Assembly (NCBI RefSeq): GCF_014698505.1
Contig: NZ_JACJTD010000070.1
Location: 1 to 32,374, forward strand
Source: Nostoc foliaceum FACHB-393
Lineage (GTDB): Bacteria; Cyanobacteriota; Cyanobacteriia; Cyanobacteriales; Nostocaceae
Reading direction: 5' to 3'
Length of the DNA stretch: 32,374 nucleotides
How positions within the stretch are numbered: position 1 is the first letter of the stretch; each line of letters opens with the position of its first letter. Made by a program: the position numbers and the translations under genes. The notes beneath the pieces were generated by a model. It saw only the letters and a list, made by a program, of their open reading frames with translations. It searched no databases and was not told the DNA's origin. Shown here one piece after another: positions 15,612-23,977 of this stretch.

Positions 15612-15626
15612 GCCATAAGTAAGTCG

Positions 15627-15659
15627 AAAGCCAGTAGTGACGGTAAACTCTGGCTTTTT
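15627..15659 (+). terminator. Intrinsic terminator
   Basis: AAAGCCAG (15627-15634) pairs with CTGGCTTT (15650-15657), with a T-run to 15659. It lies between the genes at 14940 and 15684, so it may reduce expression of the downstream ATPase pair relative to parM. Confidence 0.65.
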
Positions 15660-15683
15660 CTGTTTCACCCACGCGAGGTAAAC

Positions 15684-16262
15684 ATGAATGAAATTGATTC
15701 TCTATTATCGCAGTTCCAAAACACCAGTGAACAGTCCACACCAATGCTCTGGGGTGAAACTACTTCAGAAAAACCGACCCCAGAGAGCGAAGACGGCGAA
15801 CGGCTAGAACAGTCAATTAGGGATGTCTTCAGTAACAAGCAACTGCTAAACAAAGCACTGGCTACATTCCTGGGTGTGTTTACTGCCAATGCTGGAGTCA
15901 GCCTACTAACGAGTTTTGGAATTGGGGCGATCGCTTCTGGCACACTGGGCAGCATTGTACTAGGGCTATTTTTTGCTAATACCCTTACTAAAATTCACTA
16001 TGACGGCAGAATCCACATTGGTAAAGACTTCATGGTAGCCACTGCTCAGACGGTGAGTGTAGGGGCTTCGTTGTGGATTGCCTTTGATGAATATAGGGCA
16101 GTGTCAGAAGCAACTAATACAGGTAAGACACGGTTTTATCAGGAGGTTAAAACCTACGAAGTTAAGCCAACTCCCAAGAGTGAAATACCTTGGGGCTTGA
16201 TTGGGGTAGGTGCTTTTGTGTTGTTGGTGATTGCAGCAATCGTCAGGGGAACAAACCAATGA
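15684..16262 (+). CDS. Polytopic membrane protein (192 aa)
   Basis: After a polar acidic N-terminus (~1-52), hydrophobic segments are at ~57-75 (ALATFLGVFTANAGVSLLTS), ~77-97 (GIGAIASGTLGSIVLGLFFA), ~117-131 (VATAQTVSVGASLWIAF) and ~167-188 (PWGLIGVGAFVLLVIAAIV). The stop overlaps the ATPase start by 4 bases, the usual sign that two products work together. It is probably a membrane partner of the ATPase. The family is not recognised. Confidence 0.7.
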   Translation: MNEIDSLLSQFQNTSEQSTPMLWGETTSEKPTPESEDGERLEQSIRDVFSNKQLLNKALATFLGVFTANAGVSLLTSFGIGAIASGTLGSIVLGLFFANTLTKIHYDGRIHIGKDFMVATAQTVSVGASLWIAFDEYRAVSEATNTGKTRFYQEVKTYEVKPTPKSEIPWGLIGVGAFVLLVIAAIVRGTNQ

Positions 16263-18082
16263 AACGCAAACAATTTGAAGAATACTTGCGTTCAGGAACA
16301 GCCAACAATATTACTGTGGGGGTGCTGGCAACCATTGGCTTAATTTGTGGGGCAAAGTCATTTACTGGAACTCAAATTAGTTTGGTTGAATATTGCTTCA
16401 TCCCCTCTACGCTCACCAAGCCGGTTAACCGTCAAAGGTACTGCACTCCCCACAAGCGTTACATAATGCCAGAGTCAGAATTTTATGCTGAAGCTTACAC
16501 ACCAGCTAACCCAGAGTTTCAACGTGATAACTTCTTGCCAACCAAAGCAACTAGATTAAGAATAATCCCCCCAAGTAACCCTGATAAGGCTTTGTGGGGA
16601 TTAGCTTCAGTGTTTTTTCTAGGAGGAGCCTATGGGTTATCCAAAGCTAGGGAATGGCGATTAGTTCAACTAATGCCTTCAGTTAGGGAAGAAATTCGTA
16701 GCAACTGGTTAATTTCTAAACTTTGGTCAGGGTTAAGGCTCCATAAGGAAGCATATAGCGCACAACTAGATTACGAATTTCACCAATGGTCTGAGAATAG
16801 ACGGGTAAGAACCGCGCAGTTGTCACAAATGACACCGGAAGAATTAGCCATATTTCAAGAGCAAGTCAGGTTAAAGGCAGAAGCCGAAGCACGGGCGCAA
16901 CTACAGCAGGCAACGGGTCAGCCAGCCGGGGCATTGCCGGGACAGTCAATGCAGGATATCGCCAGGGGTGACGATAAAATGACTGGCTCTCAACAGCAGA
17001 CATTACAACAAAATACTGCCCAAAGCCTTGACCCATCAGAATCTCTTGCCCTAAATACTTTGCAAGCCCTAGCCAGAGCAGATAGTTCTACTGCTTTAGT
17101 CGCCGCACCAGGAAGTGGTAAATCAGTTACCCTCAATTACTTAATTCAGAAAATCCTTGCAGATTCCCCCAACGCGGATATTTGGGTAATTAGTGCTAAG
17201 AATGATAGTTTCTGTGGTTTGCGAGAGAAAGAAAGGGTAATTGTTTTTGACGGGGAAAACCCAGACCTAGCTAAAGAAGTCATTGACCGCTTTTATCTTA
17301 ACTACAAACAGCGTAAACAGCTACCAGAATCAAAGCGCGAATCCTTACCGCCATTGATTCTAATTTTGGATGACTGGTTAGTGATTGCTGACCAATTAAG
17401 TAAGCATTACTCCGACTGGAATTATGGGGGTAAATTACTTGACGTTTTACTGATTGGTAGAGAGTTTAATACTAAGTTTATTGCTTCCCTACAGTCTTTT
17501 AATCTGGCAGCTTTGGGCATTGAAAAGATGGATGCTCAAACTCGTCTGTGTTTGAATTTATTGCTCTTAGGTAACAGGTATATCAAGAATGGAAGGGAGC
17601 AAGAATCTTATGGGGTACTGGAATTGATTTTAAATAGAGGTGACATTATTCCAGGTAAGCAAGAACGGGAGCAAATTAAATCTAAATACTTGGATATTAA
17701 AGCAGTCTCTTATCAAAACTTGCGTCCAGTGATGATTGCTTCTGTTGGTGGTTTTGTTGTGGCATTAATGCCCAAATTATCTAATCAAGTCAAGCCGATT
17801 GCTTCGGAGCAGGAATATCTAGATAGAGTATTTGACCTGGAATTTAATTTAAGTCCGACTCACCAGATACATCCCAAACCATTATCTGAGGTGGCTAAAA
17901 AGATTTATGAATACTTCCAGAATGTGAAGTCTAAAACCCCAAAAACATTACGCGATTTGAAGAAAGCAGACAGGTTATCCGGCTATTCAGAGTCAGAATT
18001 AATTGATGGATTAGCTGAATTAGTTAAGACTGATCAGGTAAAGTCTGATGGCAATGATAGCTATTCCCTGCCTGATTGGTGA
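16259..18082 (+). CDS. Membrane-anchored FtsK/VirD4-like P-loop ATPase
   Basis: ATG at 16259 overlaps the previous stop (ATGA). The frame is open upstream but that part overlaps the neighbour. Two membrane segments lie at ~18-34 (ITVGVLATIGLICGAK) and ~113-130 (LWGLASVFFLGGAYGL). A Gln-rich helical linker spans ~180-260. The ATPase has Walker A APGSGKSVT (~282-290) and Walker B LILILDDW (~367-374), with an arginine and QSFN further on. The C-terminus (~520-607) looks like a winged helix. The topology is that of DNA-pumping or coupling ATPases. It may couple the relaxosome to a channel or move DNA with ParM; no pilus or channel genes are in the window. Confidence 0.78.
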   Translation: MKRKQFEEYLRSGTANNITVGVLATIGLICGAKSFTGTQISLVEYCFIPSTLTKPVNRQRYCTPHKRYIMPESEFYAEAYTPANPEFQRDNFLPTKATRLRIIPPSNPDKALWGLASVFFLGGAYGLSKAREWRLVQLMPSVREEIRSNWLISKLWSGLRLHKEAYSAQLDYEFHQWSENRRVRTAQLSQMTPEELAIFQEQVRLKAEAEARAQLQQATGQPAGALPGQSMQDIARGDDKMTGSQQQTLQQNTAQSLDPSESLALNTLQALARADSSTALVAAPGSGKSVTLNYLIQKILADSPNADIWVISAKNDSFCGLREKERVIVFDGENPDLAKEVIDRFYLNYKQRKQLPESKRESLPPLILILDDWLVIADQLSKHYSDWNYGGKLLDVLLIGREFNTKFIASLQSFNLAALGIEKMDAQTRLCLNLLLLGNRYIKNGREQESYGVLELILNRGDIIPGKQEREQIKSKYLDIKAVSYQNLRPVMIASVGGFVVALMPKLSNQVKPIASEQEYLDRVFDLEFNLSPTHQIHPKPLSEVAKKIYEYFQNVKSKTPKTLRDLKKADRLSGYSESELIDGLAELVKTDQVKSDGNDSYSLPDW

Positions 18083-18088
18083 AGGTAA

Positions 18089-18230
18089 TGCCGTGATGCC
18101 GTGGTCATAATAAGGGATGTTTTACGGGCTTTTCTCGGTGTCCACGGCATCACGGCACAATCACGGCAATCCTTACCCTGTATAGATCGTAGCCTACGGC
18201 ACTGCTACGGCAGCACGGACACCCACGGCA
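18089..18230. repeat. Array of eight CACGGCA heptamers
   Basis: A 16-bp inverted repeat, TGCCGTGATGCCGTGG (18089-18104) with its exact complement (18142-18157), holds four heptamers in two tandem pairs. Four further (C/T)ACGGCA copies start at 18162, 18195, 18206 and 18224, all in one direction. The array fills the gap between the ATPase and the response regulator start at 18292. It may be the binding region of that regulator, or iterons. Confidence 0.75.
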
Positions 18231-18291
18231 GAAGCATCAATAATAAGTCCGCCAATAAACAGCCATTTATTATTAGAGGATTAATCAAATC

Positions 18292-18963
18292 ATGCTGAAA
18301 ATAGTAATTGTTGAACCAGAAACATTCACTCTCTTAGGTATCAAAGGTGCTATTTCACAATCTCCTGATATAGAAGTAACTGGTGATGCTACCAGTGGGA
18401 AGATAGGTTTTCAGTTAATTGAACAGGCCAACCCTGATGTTGTGTTAGTTGATTTACTATTGCCCGATATGAGTGGTTTAGAACTGACTCGTTCAATTAA
18501 AACAAAGACTAATAGTAAAGTGGTGATTTTTACTAATCAGACTCATTCCGACTTTATTAAGTCAGCTTTTCGTCATAGTGCTGATTCTTATATGCTCAAG
18601 AGTGCTGATATAGAATTGATTGAACTAGCCATCAAGAGAGCTTACTCTGATGAATGCTTGCTTGACCCGAAGCTGGCTAAAAAACTGTTAAAAAACCTTG
18701 ATAAAAATAGATATATTGACCCTAGTTTTGCTGACAAAAACTTGCTTGACTCTCCCACCGAACGACAAATACAAGTCCTGCGTTTACTGGCTCAGGGTTT
18801 AGGTTTTGAACAGATTGCCAAAGAAATGTTTCTCTCTGTTAGTACAGTCAAACATTACGCCAGCGATTTGTACAGTAAATGGCACGTCAAGAACAGTTAT
18901 GAGGCGATAAAAAGAGGGGCAATGCTTGGTTATATTGACTATAACTTGATTGTGAATGAATGA
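18292..18963 (+). CDS. NarL/FixJ-family response regulator
   Basis: The receiver domain (1-~125) has the phospho-acceptor Asp54 (VLVDLLLPDMSG), Thr81 and Lys103; the acidic pocket has Glu8 but Pro9, slightly atypical. A LuxR-type HTH follows at ~153-215 (SPTERQIQVLRLLAQGLGFE, IAKEMFLSVSTVKHYASDLY). No histidine kinase is adjacent, so it is an orphan here. It probably controls nearby plasmid genes; the heptamer array upstream is a plausible autoregulatory site. Expression may follow the ATPase gene at some distance (210 bp). Confidence 0.9.
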   Translation: MLKIVIVEPETFTLLGIKGAISQSPDIEVTGDATSGKIGFQLIEQANPDVVLVDLLLPDMSGLELTRSIKTKTNSKVVIFTNQTHSDFIKSAFRHSADSYMLKSADIELIELAIKRAYSDECLLDPKLAKKLLKNLDKNRYIDPSFADKNLLDSPTERQIQVLRLLAQGLGFEQIAKEMFLSVSTVKHYASDLYSKWHVKNSYEAIKRGAMLGYIDYNLIVNE

Positions 18964-19045
18964 TTTATCGGTGAGGAGACGGAAGGTATTAAGTCGGGGA
19001 GTGGTGGGGTTTATTTTTGTACAAAATCTCTATATCCCTAACTAG

Positions 19046-19264
19046 CCCAATCGTTGCTGCAATACCGAAGAGCGTACAGGGAGAACATCGGCAGTTATTA
19101 CTGAAATACAGCCCAACTTTAAGGTAAAGGGTCAACGGTTCAGTTCTCTGGATTTGAAGCGACTGTTTAACGAGTTGGTTGAGAATAGTCTGGCCGTCTG
19201 GCTAGATGCCTCGACTATCGAAATTGCCCCAAATCAGACAGACCTAGAGGACAGACAGAATTAG
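19046..19264 (+). pseudogene. Remnant reading frame without start
   Basis: A frame from the stop at 19043-19045 to TAG at 19262-19264 reads sensibly (FKVKGQRFSSLDLKRLFNEL, then VENSLAVWLDASTIEIAP) but has no start codon. It may be the end of a small DNA-binding domain from a lost gene. The rest of 18964-19428 holds an AGACAG repeat cluster and a terminator, and otherwise no gene. Confidence 0.35.
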
Positions 19265-19330
19265 ACAGAAACCTTATGGAACAAGGGACAGAGCAGACAG
19301 ACATCTAGACAGAAACTAGACAGCAGACAT
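19236..19330. repeat. AGACAG cluster
   Basis: Six AGACAG hexamers start at 19236, 19253, 19263, 19295, 19307 and 19318; three have the longer form TAGACAG(A/C). Spacing is irregular (10-32 bp). It overlaps the end of the remnant frame and precedes a terminator. It could be a protein-binding cluster or simple low-complexity drift. Confidence 0.45.
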
Positions 19331-19333
19331 TAG

Positions 19334-19357
19334 CCCTCGGTTCATCACCGGGGTTTT
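19334..19357 (+). terminator. Likely intrinsic terminator
   Basis: CCTCGG/CCGGGG can pair over 6 bp (one G-T pair) around the loop TTCATCA, followed by TTTT and a T-rich tail. It would end a plus-strand transcript crossing 18964-19330. Confidence 0.5.
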
Positions 19358-19428
19358 CTGTTGGTGGCTTGAGCCAGAATTGCTGATAACGGCTTGGCAT
19401 CTGATTTTTGCAAAATAACTGCTGAAGT

Positions 19429-20223
19429 TCATTTCAACGCTGTCAGGATTTCAATTACTTTCTGGTAATCTTGTGTTTTTCCTTGTTGCTGAAATAAATC
19501 AGCCGCTTTTTGCAAATCCGCGATCGCACCCTGCTTATCTCCCGACTGCATACGGACCAAACCTCGATTTCCGTAGGCTTGAGCGAAATTAGGATTAATC
19601 TTCAGAGCTTGGTTGAAATCAGCGATCGCTCCTTTGATATCTCCCAACTGCATACGGGCACTACCTCGGCTGTAGTAGGCTTCAGCATCATTAGGATTAA
19701 TCTTCAGAGCTTGGTTGAAATCAGCGATCGCCCCTTGGCTGTCTCCTGAATCAGCATGGGCAACACCTCGGTTGTTGTAGGCTAGAGCATCATTAGGATT
19801 AATCTTCAAAGCTTGGTTGAAATCAGCGATCGCACCCTGCTTATCTCCCGACTGCATACGGGCAAAACCTCGGTTGTTATAGGCTAGAGCATAATTAGGA
19901 TTAATCTTCAAAGCTTGGTTGAAATCAGCGATCGCACCCTGCTTATCTCCCGACTGCATACGGGCACTACCTCGGTTGTTATAGGCTAGAGCATAATTAG
20001 GATTAATCTTCAAAGCTTGGTTGAAATCAGCGATCGCTCCTTTGATATCTCCCAACTGCATACGGCTAACTCCTCGGATATTGTAGGCTTCAGCATTTTC
20101 ACTAACTTGCGCTAACAGTGTTGAATCTACAGCGCCTGCTGGTTTAGCTGATAACAAAATCGGAGTGCAAGCAATTATAGATAAAGCAGAAATTGTGGCT
20201 AGAGACTGAAAAAAGGGCTGCAT
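19429..20223 (-). CDS. Exported TPR-repeat protein (six repeats)
   Basis: The first ~31 residues are a signal peptide (LATISALSIIACTPILLSA, cleavage near AGA-VDS). Six nearly identical 34-residue TPR units follow from ~44 to ~247, with cores such as QGAIADFNQALKINPN and AYNNRG. A last helix (~250-264) caps the array. TPRs hold protein partners; this one would act outside the inner membrane, a common protein type in cyanobacteria. Each 102-bp DNA unit has a HIP1 octamer at the same place. The near identity of the units points to recent tandem growth or gene conversion. Confidence 0.85.
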   Translation of the reverse strand: MQPFFQSLATISALSIIACTPILLSAKPAGAVDSTLLAQVSENAEAYNIRGVSRMQLGDIKGAIADFNQALKINPNYALAYNNRGSARMQSGDKQGAIADFNQALKINPNYALAYNNRGFARMQSGDKQGAIADFNQALKINPNDALAYNNRGVAHADSGDSQGAIADFNQALKINPNDAEAYYSRGSARMQLGDIKGAIADFNQALKINPNFAQAYGNRGLVRMQSGDKQGAIADLQKAADLFQQQGKTQDYQKVIEILTALK

Positions 20224-20717
20224 AATATCCTGTTGATAACAACCTAAATTTTAAATACAGCAATTTTCAGAGCAATTTCGCAAAAAATGCCAAAAAGCTG
20301 AATTTATCATCCTAGAGCGTCGGTCAAGTAATATGGATTGACAAAAAAGAGATGATGTGGAATTAGAAAAAACAGGAATAGAAAGACGCGATCGTTAAGT
20401 GTAGACGCTGGTGGAGAGAAAATTGATATCGGTTTTGATAGCAACGATGGATCAACCAGGGGTATAGAAGCAGTATAGACAGTTGAGCAAGCCGCAACAT
20501 GAGCAAATCTATGGCGTGCGGATCATACCTGCAAGTGGTAATCGCGTTGCAAACATAAGTAGGTTTAATCAGCCAACGTGAGAATGCGGGTTGTAGCGTT
20601 CGTGGTTTCGGGCTGATTCATAAGTCTGGGTTAATCGGGTGTCATCGCTCACGATAGATTAGGGTTTTTGGGGACTTACATTGTGTTATTGGGGTTAGAT
20701 CATGTAGGCTAGACCCT
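20224..20717. other. Gene-free stretch before the recombinase gene
   Basis: No convincing reading frame, hairpin or known repeat was found between the TPR gene start and the recombinase start. The stretch is of mixed composition with scattered stops. Its right end should hold the recombinase promoter, but no clear promoter pair is seen. Confidence 0.5.
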
Positions 20718-21287
20718 ATGAAAATAAACCGATTCGGTAGGGCAGAAATCCTCACACCCGATCAAATCAATGTCCTATTTACTGAGGGCTTTGTCAACCC
20801 GCGCGATCGCGCTTTGTTTGGCGTGTGCCTTTATGCTGCCTGCCGGATCAATGAAGCCTGCACGTTGGCGGTGAAAGATGTGTTTGGCAGCAACGGTGTC
20901 AGAGGGGTGTTAGTGTTACGGAGCGTCAACACTAAAGGCAAGCGAGACACAAGGGAAATCCAAGTGCATCCGAAGCTCAAGCAGTATTTGGAAGAGTACA
21001 ACCCCAATCGCCGCAAAGAGTTTTTGTTCCCCGGCAGGCATGGACTCTTACATATCCACAAGGTCAGCGCCGATAAAATCCTCAGAGATACCTGTGTGCG
21101 GCTGGGCATTGAGGGGGTGAGTACGCACAGTTTCAGGAGGACTGCGTTAACCAGGATGAGCGATGCCGGGATACCGTTGCGCCACATACAGGAGATATCG
21201 GGGCATCGGACTTTGGCAGCTTTGGAGCGTTATTTGGGGGTAACTGAGAAGCAGAAGCAGAACGCTATCTCTGCTTTGGATTTTTGA
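20718..21287 (+). CDS. Catalytic-domain-only tyrosine recombinase
   Basis: The 189-aa protein carries the whole tyrosine recombinase active site: Arg43 (ACRINEA), Lys73 or Lys75 (NTKGKR), His137 and Arg140 (HSFRR), His163 (SGHR) and Tyr172 (ERYLG). It lacks the N-terminal arm-binding and core-binding domains of phage integrases, like other short cyanobacterial recombinases. It should cut and rejoin DNA at short sites. Its last 65 codons recur at 22617-22811, and a minus-strand cargo gene ends 26 bases after its stop. The active site looks intact. Confidence 0.85.
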   Translation: MKINRFGRAEILTPDQINVLFTEGFVNPRDRALFGVCLYAACRINEACTLAVKDVFGSNGVRGVLVLRSVNTKGKRDTREIQVHPKLKQYLEEYNPNRRKEFLFPGRHGLLHIHKVSADKILRDTCVRLGIEGVSTHSFRRTALTRMSDAGIPLRHIQEISGHRTLAALERYLGVTEKQKQNAISALDF

Positions 21288-21313
21288 ACAATGTAGGGAA
21301 ATGGTTAACTATT

Positions 21314-22420
21314 TTATTTATGTAATGACTTCCATAGTTCATATTCACTTTTTAACCGTGTTTCGATAGCCTCTATATGCGCCTTATAATCAAAACCGTT
21401 TGTACTGTAATTAGAAACTTCTCTAACTTTTGCAATAATAGCCCAAACTTCAAAATCATAAAAGGGGTTTAATCCAATAACATTTCCAGAGTTTATGTCA
21501 TTAGGGGCTGGAGATTCTACTATTTTTATTAACTTTAAAATAGCAGCTTCAATATCCCAATCGGCAATGTATAACAATAATGCTGCTAAAGCTAAAACTA
21601 TGTCAGAGCTAATTAGATAATTTCCTTTTTTGCTATCCTTTATAAAAAGGTTATTTGCAATAAAGTGAGCTAATGTAATAGTATTTTGATAAGGAATATG
21701 TAACTTTGTAACATAAAAAACAATACTACTTTGAGTATCTTGAATTGTTCTTATTGTTTTATCATATATTTTTTGAGTAATTCTCCAATCACAGTTATTG
21801 GCTATTTCAATTAAATTAATATTTTCTTGTATAAATAAACTTTCAGCAGCTAATTTCCAATTAAAATTAGGTAATTGGGCATAAATAGGATTAAATTTGA
21901 TGTGATGTATAGTTGTTAAGCTCAAAGGTTGAAGAAATGTTAATTTCATCCACCATTTAAAAGCATCAACAGAAACATCCATTTTATATTGATTATCAAT
22001 TTTTGTATCATAAAAATATTTTCTCATCTCACTAATAAGGTGCTGAGATATAATTTCTTGCTCAATTCCTTTGGCAACTAACTCACGAATAATCTTTGTT
22101 TCATGACTGCGATCACTACCAAAATCTACCAATTTACCTTTTTGACTTTTATTATCTTTAGAGTTGTTGTAGTCACAAAAATAATTATGAGTATCAAATC
22201 TAAAGTGCGCTTGCTTTGAAGTTGACGCTAAAACTATTTTACCTCCTTGAGAACGACATATAGGACAAATAACATCATTATAAATTTCACCTTTTTCTTC
22301 ATTCGATAAATTTTTTATTCTGGTATTTATGTCAAGACGGCAATCATGACCACGCAAAGATAAGATTTGCTCAATATCTAATTCTCGTTTAAATGTTTGA
22401 GAGAAAACTGTTATAGCCAT
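21314..22420 (-). CDS. AT-rich cargo gene, 368 aa with a C2HC zinc-finger-like motif
   Basis: A Cys52-x2-Cys55 ... His78-x3-Cys82 set (ICPICRSQGG, THNYFCDY) could bind zinc, loosely like the CoiA/nuclease-associated fingers. The remainder is helical with a hydrophobic patch (DIVLALAALLLYIADWDIEA). The gene is visibly richer in A/T than the recombinase next to it and points the other way, with stops only 26 bases apart, suggesting separate origin. It sits between a recombinase gene and a copy of its 3' end, so it reads as cargo. No family is recognised; defence or an unknown accessory role are guesses. Confidence 0.65.
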   Translation of the reverse strand: MAITVFSQTFKRELDIEQILSLRGHDCRLDINTRIKNLSNEEKGEIYNDVICPICRSQGGKIVLASTSKQAHFRFDTHNYFCDYNNSKDNKSQKGKLVDFGSDRSHETKIIRELVAKGIEQEIISQHLISEMRKYFYDTKIDNQYKMDVSVDAFKWWMKLTFLQPLSLTTIHHIKFNPIYAQLPNFNWKLAAESLFIQENINLIEIANNCDWRITQKIYDKTIRTIQDTQSSIVFYVTKLHIPYQNTITLAHFIANNLFIKDSKKGNYLISSDIVLALAALLLYIADWDIEAAILKLIKIVESPAPNDINSGNVIGLNPFYDFEVWAIIAKVREVSNYSTNGFDYKAHIEAIETRLKSEYELWKSLHK

Positions 22421-22616
22421 AAATAATATTTTGTAATGATTTTAATTATACAAAACTCTGCTTGTTGCTCCCCTGTCACCTTGGCTTTTTCCTGTTTTTC
22501 TGGTGGATAAACCCTTATTGATTCTAGTCTATGCAATCAAACTAGAACAGCAACGCCCTTTCCTAAGTAAGAAGTAATCAAATAATGTATTGTTTAATAC
22601 ATAAAAGTGAGATTTG

Positions 22617-22811
22617 TGTGTGCGGCTGGGCATTGAGGGCGTTAGTACCCACAGTTTCAGGAGGACAGCGTTAACCAGAATGAGCGATGCCAGGATACCG
22701 TTACGCCACATTCAGGAGATATCGGGGCATCGGACTTTGGCAGCTTTAGAGCGCTATCGGGGTGTTACCGAAAAGCAGAAGCAGAACGCGATCTCTGCTT
22801 TGGATTTTTAA
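22617..22811 (+). pseudogene. Second recombinase 3' end (last ~65 codons)
   Basis: This stretch matches 21093-21287 closely, and most base differences are synonymous; only two residues differ (DAGIP to DARIP, RYLGV to RYRGV). It keeps HSFRR, SGHR and the catalytic Tyr but has no N-terminal half. The pattern of silent change means both copies were under selection in functional genes before this one lost its front. It now borders cargo genes on both sides. Confidence 0.85.
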
Positions 22812-22853
22812 ATAATGTTTTATACTAAAACTAAATAAATATTATTAAAAGTT

Positions 22854-23309
22854 TCAATACATTTCTGATAAAAGTTTATTAATCACTTTTTTAAAGTAGT
22901 TAGTATTACAGGAAACTCTGTCATAAGAATATGAGCTAATTCCGTGTAGTTCACCAATTACTTCAGGGGGGTTTGTATCGAATTTTTTAGATAAAACAAT
23001 AGTTGCGGCAAAAGTATTATCCTCAACTAAAGTTGAATGAAATTCATTAAAATTTAAATCATATTTTTCTGATTTATTAATCTCTTTTTGATAAATTAAT
23101 GTATAGTTAACTAATTTTTCAGTTGCTATTAAACTAGATTGTGTATCTTTATAAGTTACCTGATAAATTTTGTGTGTAGGAGTATGCTGGTTATTGGTGA
23201 TTCTATATAATTGATTTGTTATCGTTGTCAATTGGTACTGCAAAAACAAGCTTTTTCTGAAAATTTCGGGTGAAAGAGCTATTTTATTTCTGTAACTCCT
23301 ACGTAACAA
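22854..23309 (-). CDS. AT-rich cargo gene, 151 aa
   Basis: The gene ends 42 bases after the second recombinase 3' end and points toward it, the same layout as the gene at 21314. The product is polar, Asn/Thr/Tyr-rich and resembles no family I know (SLIATEKLVNYTLIYQKEIN, FAATIVLSKKFDTNPPEVIG). Start choice is uncertain: the ATG at 23309 gives a basic N-terminus, and the gene may be truncated. The A/T-rich composition matches the other cargo gene. Confidence 0.5.
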   Translation of the reverse strand: MLRRSYRNKIALSPEIFRKSLFLQYQLTTITNQLYRITNNQHTPTHKIYQVTYKDTQSSLIATEKLVNYTLIYQKEINKSEKYDLNFNEFHSTLVEDNTFAATIVLSKKFDTNPPEVIGELHGISSYSYDRVSCNTNYFKKVINKLLSEMY

Positions 23310-23435
23310 GGCTTTCAGGCGTTGCGTGGCGGTTCATGACAGGCTCGCTACTTTTACCCCTATTCAATACCTTTAAGTAATAAGCCCCGACCGCGCAATA
23401 CAGTTGCGATGTCACGCCTCACTGTGGCGATCGCC

Positions 23436-23470
23436 GCCAATGTTGAGCAAGAAGGTTGCACAACATTGGC
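23436..23470. repeat. 10-bp hairpin repeat
   Basis: GCCAATGTTG (23436-23445) and CAACATTGGC (23461-23470) flank a 15-base loop, right after a HIP1 octamer at 23428. There is no T-run, so it is not a terminator. It lies in the scarred gene-free zone 23310-24136. Confidence 0.6.
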
Positions 23471-23484
23471 TCTCAAAAATCTTA

Positions 23485-23628
23485 CTATTCCTTAGCTCCT
23501 GACAACCCTTGCCAAGAAATTATTACTAATTTTCTTACTTCTGTAGGCTGGTACGGTATTGAGCCGAGATATGAGTAAAAACCTGCAAGATGGTCTGGAA
23601 ATTCCTGCTCTATATAGGGTTCAGCCAT
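23485..23628 (-). pseudogene. Gene fragment, copy 1 of an inverted pair
   Basis: The frame MAEPYIEQEFPDHLAGFYSY, LGSIPYQ resembles the plus-strand fragment at 23905-24012 (TYIQQGFSDHLAAFYLYLGS, IPVQH). The matching part is about 27 residues; upstream and downstream parts do not match. It may be a remnant of an unknown small gene. Confidence 0.4.
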
Positions 23629-23977
23629 TTTTAAGTAAAATTGGCAGGAGAACGTAAATCTTGGGTATGTATCGCTACAAAAACTAGAGTATTTATTAAT
23701 TTTATTTACAGGTTTTACAGCAAGGACTTTGAGTATCTTTCGCAATTAATTGTCTGTAACTCCTACAGGCAAAGGATTATAGCCCAAAACATTAGCCTTC
23801 TACCACAGAGTATTTCTAATTCTCTTTGGTAAGCGAAAAGCAATTACTGACCCTCAGACTGCAAGTATCTTCTCTCAAAATCCTACTTCTGCCTCAGAAA
23901 CGCTCAAACTTATATACAGCAAGGCTTTTCAGACCATCTTGCTGCTTTTTACTTGTATCTCGGCTCAATACCGGTAC
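23551..23977. repeat. Inverted repeat of ~47-bp arms around ~330 bp
   Basis: The arm at 23551-23597 and the complement of 23930-23977 align with one gap and a few changes (GGTATTGAGCCGAGATA and GCAAGATGGTCTG are identical). Weaker similarity continues inward. The arms coincide with protein-coding fragments, so this may be two facing copies of one gene piece rather than transposon ends. Confidence 0.65.

Noticed and set aside
12387..18082. Complete type IV secretion system
   Set aside because: Only a coupling-like ATPase and membrane proteins are seen; no VirB4, VirB6, VirB8-10 or pilin-like genes.
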